Shown one piece after another: positions 8,686-16,940 of a DNA stretch of 64,000 nt. The notes under the pieces are model-generated. The model was not told the origin of the DNA. It saw only the letters and a list, made by a program, of their open reading frames with translations, and ran no database searches. Position 1 is the first letter of the stretch; every line of letters starts with the position of its first letter. The position numbers and the translations under genes are program-made. The DNA lies in NCBI GenBank assembly GCA_965200535.1, contig CBDAUF010000001.1, positions 186,001 to 250,000 on the forward strand, in the 5' to 3' direction. The stretch comes from MPNO01 sp965200535. Its GTDB lineage: Bacteria > Pseudomonadota > Alphaproteobacteria > MPNO01.

Positions 8686-10175
8686 CCGACCTGTCGTTCT
8701 GGATCGAGCGCAACGCCGTCTTCGCGCCCCGGAAGACCGCGATCCGCTTCGCCGGCGAGGATATGGACTATGCCGGCCTCGCCGAGACGGTCCGCGGCCA
8801 TGCGCGTGCGTTGAAGCACATCCACGGCGTCGGCTACGGCGACCGGGTCGCCTTCCTTGGATACAACAGCGCGTCGATGCTGGCGCTGTTCTTCGCTTGT
8901 GCGCGGCTCGGTGCGATGTTCTCCCCGCTCAACTGGCGCCTCGTGGCGCCCGAACTGCGGCATATCCTGGGCGACTCGGCGGCGGGAATCCTGATCGCCG
9001 ACAACGACCACCTGGACCTTGCGGCGGAGGCGGCGAAAGGCGGCGATACGGTCGTGGTCTCCGCGGACAGGATCGCCGACGACGCGGAGACCGCCGCGGG
9101 CGACGATCGAAACCCCGGTGTGACGCCGCAGACCCCGTGCCTTCTGGTCTACACCTCGGGCACGACCGGCCATCCCAAGGGTGCGGTGCTCACCCAGGAG
9201 GCGATCCAGACCAACGCCCACAACTGCGTTCACTATTCGGGCTTGAGCGATGCCGACCGCGTACTGACGGTGCTGCCGATGTTTCATGTGGGCGGGCTCA
9301 ACATCCTCACCTCGCCCGCCCTCTACGCCGGCGCGACGGTCGTCCTGCACCGCCGCTTCGATGCGGAAGCGACCCTGCGCGCGATGGTGGAGGACCGGCC
9401 GACGCTCCTCGTGCTGGTGCCGGCGACCATCCAGGCGGTGATCGCCCTCCCGGGCTGGGCCGAGGCCGACCTCTCCAGCCTCCGCATACTCACGACCGGG
9501 TCCTCGATCGTCCCGCTTCATCTGATCGAGGCCGTCCAGGAGCGCGGCATCCCGGTGTGCCAGGCCTACGGCCTGACAGAGACCGCGCCGGTCGCGATCT
9601 ACCAGAAACCGGCCGACGCCTGGAGCAAACCGGGCTCGACGGGAAAATGCGGCCTGCACTGCGAGATGAAAATCGTCGACGACGACGGCAACGCAGTGGC
9701 CGACGGGGTGTCGGGCGAGATCCTGATCCGCGGCCGGAACGTCATGCGCGAGTACTGGAACAACGAACCGGAAACCCGCCGGGCGCTGCGCGGCGGCTGG
9801 TTCCATACCGGCGATGTCGGCTACCGTGACGAGGACGGCGATGTCTTCGTCAACGAGCGCAAGAAGGACGTGGTGATCTCGGGCGGCGAGAACATCTACC
9901 CGGCGGAGATCGAGCATCTGGCCCACCGCATGGACGACATAACCGACATCGCCGTGGTCGGACGGGCGGACGCGCGCTGGGGCGAAGTGCCGGTCGCCTT
10001 CGTTGTCCGCTCGCCCGGCGCGGAGATCGAACCGGCCGAGTTTCTCGCCCGGTTCGATGGCCGGCTCGCGCGGTTCAAGCATCCGAAGGACGTGGTATTC
10101 GTCGAATCGCTGCCCAGGAACGCGATGGGCAAGACCCTCAAGCACGTGCTGCGGGACGCCCTCAACAGGCGCTGA
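8682..10175 (+). CDS. AMP-dependent acyl-CoA synthetase
   Basis: The 497-residue enzyme is a class I adenylate-forming CoA ligase. It has the P-loop VYTSGTTGHPKGAV, the A5 motif QAYGLTETAP, the hinge HTGDVGYRDEDG, and the C-terminal catalytic Lys in GKTLKHVL. It activates a carboxylic acid to its CoA thioester using ATP. The start ATG overlaps the stop of the acyl-CoA dehydrogenase. A longer upstream extension in this frame is only a shadow of the dehydrogenase gene. Its stop is 9 bases from the stop of the convergent DUF1989 gene, so little room remains for terminators. Confidence 0.9.
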   Translation: MTDLSFWIERNAVFAPRKTAIRFAGEDMDYAGLAETVRGHARALKHIHGVGYGDRVAFLGYNSASMLALFFACARLGAMFSPLNWRLVAPELRHILGDSAAGILIADNDHLDLAAEAAKGGDTVVVSADRIADDAETAAGDDRNPGVTPQTPCLLVYTSGTTGHPKGAVLTQEAIQTNAHNCVHYSGLSDADRVLTVLPMFHVGGLNILTSPALYAGATVVLHRRFDAEATLRAMVEDRPTLLVLVPATIQAVIALPGWAEADLSSLRILTTGSSIVPLHLIEAVQERGIPVCQAYGLTETAPVAIYQKPADAWSKPGSTGKCGLHCEMKIVDDDGNAVADGVSGEILIRGRNVMREYWNNEPETRRALRGGWFHTGDVGYRDEDGDVFVNERKKDVVISGGENIYPAEIEHLAHRMDDITDIAVVGRADARWGEVPVAFVVRSPGAEIEPAEFLARFDGRLARFKHPKDVVFVESLPRNAMGKTLKHVLRDALNRR

Positions 10176-10184
10176 CGGGACCGC

Positions 10185-10829
10185 TCAGGCGGATGGCGTC
10201 CAGACGACGACCCGGATTGGCGTCGGGTTGTAGTCGTTGACCGGGTTGTTGATCTGCGGGCAGTTGGACAGAACGGCGAGAACGTCGGTTTCGGCCCTCA
10301 GATCCACATGGTCGCCGGGCTTCGACAGGCTGGGCCCCATGTCCATCTCGCCCTTCTCGCTCACCGGCACGTACATGAAGAAATTGATGTTGGCGACGAC
10401 GTCTTCCTTGCCCATGCCGTGCCTGGCGAGTTCGACGACGAAGTTGTCGCGGCAGTTCGGTTGCCAGGGCGCTTCGTAGCGAAAGGCGTTGAGCGGCGCG
10501 CTGCAGCATCCGCCGATGGTATCGTGGTAGCCGCAGCTGTCGGCGACGATGGTGAACAACGGCGTCAGTTCGACGCTGTAGAGCACTGTGCCGACGGTCA
10601 GAAAGATGCCGGCCGGGTTGATCTTCATCGTGTCGGCGGCGGCGTAGCGGTCGCTGCGGTCGTGCGCGTTGTAGCAGAGGAAATCGACCGCCTGGCGTCC
10701 CTCCAGATCGACGATGCGGAGCATCTGGCCGCGGTCGATCACCCGGCTCCACGGCGCCCGCGCGGCAACGACGGTGTCCTCGGCGATCGGGCCGTCGATC
10801 GGCGGGCCGGGTATATCGGGCGCAGCCAT
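10185..10829 (-). CDS. DUF1989 urea carboxylase-associated family protein (second copy)
   Basis: The 214-residue protein shares the DUF1989 pattern with the gene at 3075-3710: LRIVDLEGRQAVDFLCYN, the conserved HDTIGGCCSAPLN and CRDNFV segments with several cysteines, INFFMYVPV, and LAVLSNCPQINNPVNDYNPTP near the end. The protein is closer to the classic family pattern than the first copy. Role unknown; relatives accompany urea and amide metabolism. It is separated from clpA by about 20 bases on the same strand, with clpA upstream. Confidence 0.9.
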   Translation of the reverse strand: MAAPDIPGPPIDGPIAEDTVVAARAPWSRVIDRGQMLRIVDLEGRQAVDFLCYNAHDRSDRYAAADTMKINPAGIFLTVGTVLYSVELTPLFTIVADSCGYHDTIGGCCSAPLNAFRYEAPWQPNCRDNFVVELARHGMGKEDVVANINFFMYVPVSEKGEMDMGPSLSKPGDHVDLRAETDVLAVLSNCPQINNPVNDYNPTPIRVVVWTPSA

Positions 10830-10849
10830 TCTCGGCCCCTGCCGCCGTC

Positions 10850-13180
<2,331 letters not shown>

Positions 13181-13185
13181 GGGAC

Positions 13186-13557
13186 CTATGCCTTCTCAAG
13201 GGTGCATTGAAGCGGATGCTGGTACTGGCGGGCGAGATCCATCACCTGTGTCACCTTGGTTTCGGCGATCTCGTAGGTGTAAACGCCGCAGATTCCGATC
13301 CCCTTCTGGTGAACGCGCATCATGATGTGGGTCGCCTCATCGTGCGATTTGTTGAAGAACCGCTCCAGCACCATGATAACGAACTCCATGGGGGTGTAGT
13401 CGTCGTTGAGCATAACGACCTTGTACATGGAGGGCTTCTTCATCCGGGAGGCAGGCTTGACCGCGACCCCGGCGCCGCCTCCGCTGCGGTCGCCGTCGTC
13501 CGGCCCGTCGCGCCGGGCAAGGCGGATATCGGATCGGTCGCCGGAACACCGGATCAT
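13186..13557 (-). CDS. clpS: ATP-dependent Clp protease adaptor ClpS
   Basis: The adaptor presents N-end-rule substrates to ClpA. The 123-residue protein has a disordered N-terminal arm of about 40 residues, then the folded core MYKVVMLNDDYTPMEFV, ATHIMMRVHQKGIGICGVY and YEIAETKVTQV. The NDD and VHQKG elements form the N-degron pocket and ClpA contact. The start is set at the ATG at 13557, which has AGGAGG eight bases upstream; an ATG farther upstream would add a region unlike ClpS. The IS1595-type insertion begins about 170 bases upstream of this start, so it may have altered the clpSA promoter. Confidence 0.96.
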   Translation of the reverse strand: MIRCSGDRSDIRLARRDGPDDGDRSGGGAGVAVKPASRMKKPSMYKVVMLNDDYTPMEFVIMVLERFFNKSHDEATHIMMRVHQKGIGICGVYTYEIAETKVTQVMDLARQYQHPLQCTLEKA

Positions 13558-13720
13558 GGTGCAAACCTCCTGCGGCAATGATATGGGATCGGCAATGCAC
13601 GCGCAAAGCCGTTCGGACGGCGCAGCGGCGGCAGCACCCCGGGTTCGGGAGCCCCCGGTCCGCACCCGGCGGCGAGGCGCAAGACGGCGTTTCCGTCCCC
13701 GGGGGACGCAAAATCGTGCA

Positions 13721-13728
13721 AAATTTAT
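13721..13728. repeat. Target-site duplication, left copy
   Basis: AAATTTAT lies directly outside the left inverted repeat and is repeated exactly at 16473-16480 outside the right end. An 8-bp duplication is the usual footprint of IS1595-family transposition. Confidence 0.9.
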
Positions 13729-13783
13729 CGGGATTATAACCTACTATTGACTCCGAGGCCTGTTCCCGCTCCGTTCCCCTAGC
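13729..13783 (+). repeat. Left terminal inverted repeat, 55 bp
   Basis: It begins CGGGATTATAACC and matches the reverse complement of 16418-16472 at 46 of 55 positions by hand alignment. The block GGGATTATAACCTACTATTG onward is identical through about position 13755, and a second identical block TTCCCCTAGC closes the inner end. The stop codon of the small zinc-ribbon gene lies inside this repeat. Confidence 0.9.
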
Positions 13784-13985
13784 CCCGCGTCACTCCCCTG
13801 ATGCTCCAGCGGTGGGTGTGTAGGGGGCAACCGTGGGACGCGGGGGTGATCCGGCCATCGACGGAGCACGTCCCCTCGCCCTCGTTCTCGTCCTCCGGCA
13901 CCCTTCCGGTCCGCTTCCAGTTGCCGCAGGTCCGGCACCAGAACGAACCGTCACGGGGAAACTGATCCTTGAAGTCGCGGCGCAT
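13779..13985 (-). CDS. Small Cys-rich (zinc-ribbon-like) protein of the IS passenger region
   Basis: The 68-residue protein starts MRRDFKDQF and has C17-x2-C20 in FWCRTCGNWK, then C40 and C53 (HGCPLHTH), so a four-cysteine zinc site is plausible. It is not recognised as a named family; similar small Cys proteins occur in phages. The chosen ATG is preceded by GATAAATA and five bases, with no Shine-Dalgarno, the same arrangement as the gene at 14994-15224. The frame stays open upstream to 14129, but that part is low-complexity and proline/arginine-rich. The TAG stop lies in the element's left inverted repeat. Confidence 0.55.
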   Translation of the reverse strand: MRRDFKDQFPRDGSFWCRTCGNWKRTGRVPEDENEGEGTCSVDGRITPASHGCPLHTHRWSIRGVTRG

Positions 13986-13998
13986 GAGCCTATTTATC
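13986..13998 (-). promoter_or_regulatory. GATAAATA-N5-ATG start motif (first copy)
   Basis: On the minus strand GATAAATA (13991-13998) ends exactly five bases before the ATG of the 68-residue gene. The same octamer with the same spacing precedes the 76-residue gene at 15224. It resembles a -10 or phage-late promoter (T4-type TATAAATA). If used as a promoter the transcript would be nearly leaderless. Confidence 0.35.
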
Positions 13999-14231
13999 GT
14001 CGTCGGCGCGACGGCTTGACGGCCCGACGGCCCCTCCCTACGCTCCCGCCCGCAATCGACAGTGCGTCCCGCCGAGTCGGGTCGCCCGCCGAATAGAACA
14101 GCCACAGGACGAGGGTGCCGGCCGATCACCGGCGCCCGGCGAATAGGCGGGGCTTCATCGCTCTACGCGCTGTCGATTGCAACGGCCCGGCACCCGCCGG
14201 CGCCGTGTGACAACGGCACGGGAGAGCGGAC

Positions 14232-14987
14232 ATGAAACGATTCTCACCGGGAGTGAGCAGAAGGCTCGATCACTACGTCTACCGGCTCATCGATCCCAAG
14301 GATAAGCAGGGAACCTTTTACGTCGGCAAGGGACAGGGCAACCGCGTGTTTGCCCACGCCAACGGCGAACTGAAGCTGAAACGAGGTGAGACCCACGAGA
14401 GCACCAAGCAGGATACCATCCGAAGGATACTGGAGGAGGGCGGTGAAGTAGGACACGTCGTGCACCGCCACGGAATGAACGAAAAGACCGCCCTTGAGGT
14501 CGAGGCGGCGCTGATCGACGCGTACTCGTACTTGACGAACCAGGTGAGCGGGCACGGCGTCGAGCATGGAGCAAAGAAGGTTGAGGAGATCGAGGCCATG
14601 TACGCTTCCAAACCCATGAAGATCGACCCGAAGCACAGGCTGCTGCTCATCAAGACAAAGTGGGAGACCGTGGACGATCCCGAGCACGGCAGCGTGTACG
14701 AGGCCGTCCGTCGTAGCTGGATACTGAGCCGTGACAGGGCGAGACGAGCGGACTACGTCCTCGCGGTGATCGACGGGGTCTGCGTGGGGGTGTTCAAGGC
14801 CACCGAATGGGTGGCAAGCCCACCGGATCTGAACGGGGAGAAGAAACCGCCCGGAAAGCCCAGATCAGAGTTCGTGGGCAAAGAGGTGTCCGGTGCCGTC
14901 GCCGATCAGTACGTCAACAGGGTCGTACCGCCCTCCGTCTGGAGGCCCGGGGCAGCAAATCCCATAAGGTACGTCGGTCCCTGGTGA
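14232..14987 (+). CDS. GIY-YIG nuclease family protein (LEM3-like)
   Basis: The 251-residue protein begins with a LEM3-type GIY-YIG domain: HYVYRLIDP (the GIY strand equivalent), TFYVGKGQGNRVFAHANGE (the YIG strand and following Arg/His), then KQDTIRRILEEGG and a conserved Glu region EVEAALIDAYSYLTNQVSGHG. This family cuts DNA. The C-terminal half (residues about 125-251) is a separate domain that I do not recognise, with WILSRDRARRADYVLAVIDGVCVGVF. It is a passenger of the IS1595-type element, oriented opposite to the transposase, with GGGAGAG before its ATG. Base composition is visibly lower in GC than the chromosome around the element, consistent with transfer. Confidence 0.8.
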   Translation: MKRFSPGVSRRLDHYVYRLIDPKDKQGTFYVGKGQGNRVFAHANGELKLKRGETHESTKQDTIRRILEEGGEVGHVVHRHGMNEKTALEVEAALIDAYSYLTNQVSGHGVEHGAKKVEEIEAMYASKPMKIDPKHRLLLIKTKWETVDDPEHGSVYEAVRRSWILSRDRARRADYVLAVIDGVCVGVFKATEWVASPPDLNGEKKPPGKPRSEFVGKEVSGAVADQYVNRVVPPSVWRPGAANPIRYVGPW

Positions 14988-14993
14988 GGGATG

Positions 14994-15224
14994 CTACCCG
15001 GACTTCAGTCTCTCTCGCTTTCGCTTCTCGAACTCGGCCTTGCTTCTCTGAAGGGTCGTGAGCTGGCGCGACGCGCGCTTAGCCCGCTGCTCCAGTTTCC
15101 TGTTGCTCGCGCGATCTGCCCAGGCCGGTACCGTTTCGTCCAGGGGCTCCCTGTACCCGTAGCGGACCAGGATGTCGTGAGCGCGCTCGCGTAGTTCTGT
15201 GAGGTAGTCGTTTTCGTGTTCCAT
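14994..15224 (-). CDS. Small charged hypothetical protein of the IS passenger region
   Basis: A 76-residue, very basic and helical protein beginning MEHENDYLTELRERAHDILV and ending with a Lys/Arg-rich helix (AEFEKRKRERLKSG) that could bind nucleic acid or form a coiled coil. No family is recognised. It is convergent with the GIY-YIG gene (6 bases between stops). GATAAATA stands five bases before its ATG and there is no Shine-Dalgarno. Its ATG overlaps, on the opposite strand, the ATG of a possible 41-residue membrane peptide. Coding status rests on the clean frame and codon composition. Confidence 0.5.
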   Translation of the reverse strand: MEHENDYLTELRERAHDILVRYGYREPLDETVPAWADRASNRKLEQRAKRASRQLTTLQRSKAEFEKRKRERLKSG

Positions 15225-15348
15225 GCGGGTATTTATCGCGCGTGACGCCTTGGGCCGTGCGCTCGACCGATGGGAGCGCGACGCGCGGTTCCTCCGCCTG
15301 CTGATGCCGTGGTTCGCGCTCCTGCTGGTCGCGTTCCTGGTCGTCTAG
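15223..15348 (+). CDS. Possible 41-residue membrane peptide
   Basis: Frame from the ATG at 15223 gives MRVFIARDALGRALDRWERD followed by ARFLRLLMPWFALLLVAFLVV and a TAG. An amphipathic, charged N-terminal half and a C-terminal hydrophobic stretch of about 17 residues are consistent with a small inner-membrane protein. Evidence against: no good ribosome site, and the start lies back to back with the start of the minus-strand 76-residue gene. It fills the otherwise empty stretch between that gene and the transposase stop. Offered as a candidate only. Confidence 0.3.
   Translation: MRVFIARDALGRALDRWERDARFLRLLMPWFALLLVAFLVV
15225..15237 (-). promoter_or_regulatory. GATAAATA-N5-ATG start motif (second copy)
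   Basis: On the minus strand GATAAATA (15230-15237) is followed by CCCGC and then the ATG at 15224. Octamer and spacing are identical to the copy in front of the 68-residue gene at 13985, which makes a shared start signal for the passenger genes more likely than chance. Confidence 0.35.
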
Positions 15349-15369
15349 CCGGTGCGGGCGGGAACGGTC

Positions 15370-16283
15370 CTACTCCGCCACCAGTTCGCGGTAGGGCAGT
15401 CTCCGCCCGACCATCCCCCTCACGACGGTCGTCATCTGGTCGATGGTGTCCTCGTCCCGCATGTTGTGCTTGGCCACGAACTGGGCGACGTAGCGGTCCA
15501 GGTGCTTCCCGCTGAACTCGTGGTAGGTGCCGTGGTAGGCCCGCTTGAGCGTCGCCCAGAAGCTCTCGATCCCGTTGGTGCTCGCGTTCCCGTCCACGAA
15601 CTGGCGGGCGCTGTGGTTCACCGTCTCGTGCGGGTTCGGGACGCCCCGGTAGGACCGCAGCTCGTCGGTGTACAGGGTCGCCGCGGGGTCCACGTTCGCC
15701 CGGATGAACTGGTGGAGGGTCCGCTTCTGCACGTCCGGGATCACCCGCGCCCTGATGCGCTTCGACCCGCGCTCCCTGACGCCGGCGACGATGGTCTTGC
15801 CCCTGCCGCCCTGACCCCTTCTCCTGTACCCGCCCATGTAGGTCTCGTCGGCCTCGACCGCGTCCGTGAACGGGTCGTCATCGTCGCTCCCCAGCAGGCC
15901 CTCGCGGATGCGGTGAAGCATGTGCCAGGCGGTCTTCTGGCTGACCTCGATGTCCCTGTGCAGCCGCATGGACGACACGCCCTTGAGACCGGAGAGCTCG
16001 AGGTAGATCGCGAACACCCACTTCCGCAGGGGCAGGTTCGAGTTCTCGATCGCCGTTCCCGTCCTGACGGAAAGTACGACCGGCAGTCCGAGCACCTGTA
16101 CGGCATGTTGTTGTGGCCGGCCTCGTGGGTGCGGACGCTGCCGCACCTGGGGCAGTGCCGACCGTCCGGCCAGACCACGCCCTCGAACCACTCGCGGGCC
16201 GAGTCCTCGTCGGGAAACAGTTCGTAGAGCCTGATGATACTGATGGCCTCTCGGTGCGAGCGGCCGGGTGCTCCCTGGGCCAT
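15370..16283 (-). pseudogene. IS1595-family transposase, one-base frameshift
   Basis: The gene starts at the ATG at 16283 (GGAGGA upstream) with an N-terminal zinc ribbon (HCPRCGS, YRCSDCRSYF) and a C-terminal DDE domain (VEADETYMGG, LYTDELRSYRG, NGIESFWATLKRAYHGTYH). The two halves are in different frames. At about 16068-16075 the text reads TAC TTT CCG, where the family has Tyr-Phe-Ser-Val-Arg-Thr-Gly; a -1 shift at the TTT codon restores SVRTGTAIENSNLPLRKW exactly. Corrected length is 304 residues, normal for the family. Either a single-base deletion has inactivated it or the shift is programmed, although no classic slippery heptamer is visible. Ends, target duplication and promoter are all intact. 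Confidence 0.85.
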
Positions 16284-16317
16284 GACGATGTCCTCCGCGC
16301 TGTATAACGATGAGGTA

Positions 16318-16346
16318 ATTCTATCATAAGTTTTATCGAATGTCAA
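16318..16346 (-). promoter_or_regulatory. Sigma-70-type promoter of the transposase
   Basis: On the minus strand TTGACA (16346-16341) and TAGAAT (16323-16318) are separated by exactly 17 bases. The -35 is a perfect consensus and the -10 matches five of six. Transcription would start near 16311, about 28 bases before the transposase ATG at 16283. Confidence 0.8.
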
Positions 16347-16417
16347 CCGAGAGTTGTCACATCTGACGAACCGTCGATGGCAAACAGCCGGACATATGGG
16401 GAGCGGCCGGGAGGGTC

Positions 16418-16472
16418 GCTAGGGGAACGAGACGGGAACGAACGCCGGAGTCAATAGTAGGTTATAATCCCC
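16418..16472 (-). repeat. Right terminal inverted repeat, 55 bp
   Basis: Reverse complement begins GGGGATTATAACC and aligns over 55 positions with 13729-13783, differing at nine: the first base, five in the middle and three near the inner end. The 8-bp duplication AAATTTAT follows directly. Confidence 0.9.
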
Positions 16473-16480
16473 AAATTTAT
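16473..16480. repeat. Target-site duplication, right copy
   Basis: AAATTTAT, identical to 13721-13728. Removing the element and one copy restores an AT-rich junction that runs straight into the parS site 18 bases further on. Confidence 0.9.
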
Positions 16481-16498
16481 GGCAGTAATGTTGACCAA

Positions 16499-16514
16499 TG
16501 TTTCACGTGAAACA
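16499..16514. promoter_or_regulatory. parS centromere site (ParB binding)
   Basis: TGTTTCACGTGAAACA is a perfect 16-bp palindrome and an exact match to the chromosomal parS consensus bound by ParB. Such sites lie near the replication origin and seed the ParB-CTP partition complex. parA and parB themselves are not in the window. It lies 18 bases outside the IS1595-type element and 125 bases before the YciI-like gene. Confidence 0.92.
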
Positions 16515-16639
16515 TTCGCTTGGGATTGGGCCGCCTTGTTCACACACCGCGCGAAGAAAACGGGCCGGCCCGGATCCGTCAACGCTTGCCGCCGTCCCGG
16601 TGTAGACTGGGTGCAACCGTCGGCCGCAGGGAGTCCGCG

Positions 16640-16918
16640 ATGCTCTACGTCCTCCACATGATCGACAAGCCGGGCGTGCTCGACAAACGCATGGCCGTCC
16701 TCCCCGCCCACCAGGAATACCTGAAGGACGCCCCCATCGAGGTCGTCATGTCGGGACCGCTCCAGTCCGACGACGGCGAAGCCATCGTCGGCAGCCTCTA
16801 TCTGGTCGAGGTCGAGAAGCGCGAGGACATCGACGCCTTCCTCGCGGCCGACCCGCTCGCCAACGCGGGCGTGTGGGAACGGATCGACATCAACCGATTC
16901 TTCCGCCGCGTCGGCTGA
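16640..16918 (+). CDS. YciI family protein
   Basis: A 92-residue ferredoxin-like-fold protein of the YciI family: MLYVLHMIDKPGVLDKRMAV, LPAHQEYLKD with the conserved His (R-x-x-H-type pair), VMSGPLQSDDGEAIVGSLYLVE, and DPLANAGVWERIDINRF. The molecular role is uncertain; relatives include dehydrochlorinases and domains fused to other enzymes. Start chosen at the ATG at 16640, preceded by AGGGAG; the longer open frame upstream crosses parS-flanking DNA and is not conserved in kind. It converges with the flavin oxidoreductase gene, with a short hairpin-capable ACGGC...GCCGT between stops but no T-run. Confidence 0.88.
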   Translation: MLYVLHMIDKPGVLDKRMAVLPAHQEYLKDAPIEVVMSGPLQSDDGEAIVGSLYLVEVEKREDIDAFLAADPLANAGVWERIDINRFFRRVG

Positions 16919-16940
16919 CGGCCGCGCGCCGTGCGGGCGT

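Larger units (their letters stand above)
13729..16472. mobile_element. IS1595-family insertion sequence with passenger genes
   Basis: A complete 2,744-bp element bounded by 55-bp imperfect inverted repeats and an 8-bp direct duplication (AAATTTAT). It carries an IS1595/ISXO2-type transposase (frame-disrupted), a GIY-YIG nuclease gene, a 68-residue Cys-rich gene, a 76-residue charged gene and possibly a 41-residue membrane peptide. This is much longer than a minimal IS of about 1 kb; IS1595 relatives with passenger genes are known. Passenger genes look less GC-rich than the flanks. The element sits between clpS and a parS site, in AT-rich target DNA. Confidence 0.9.

Noticed and set aside
14113..14195. 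Inverted repeat (GGGTGCCGGCC / GGCCCGGCACCC) and CAATCGACAG / CTGTCGATTG near the GIY-YIG gene as an attC or origin
   Set aside because: Arms are imperfect and spacing is unlike known attachment or recombination sites; probably local structure of IS passenger DNA.
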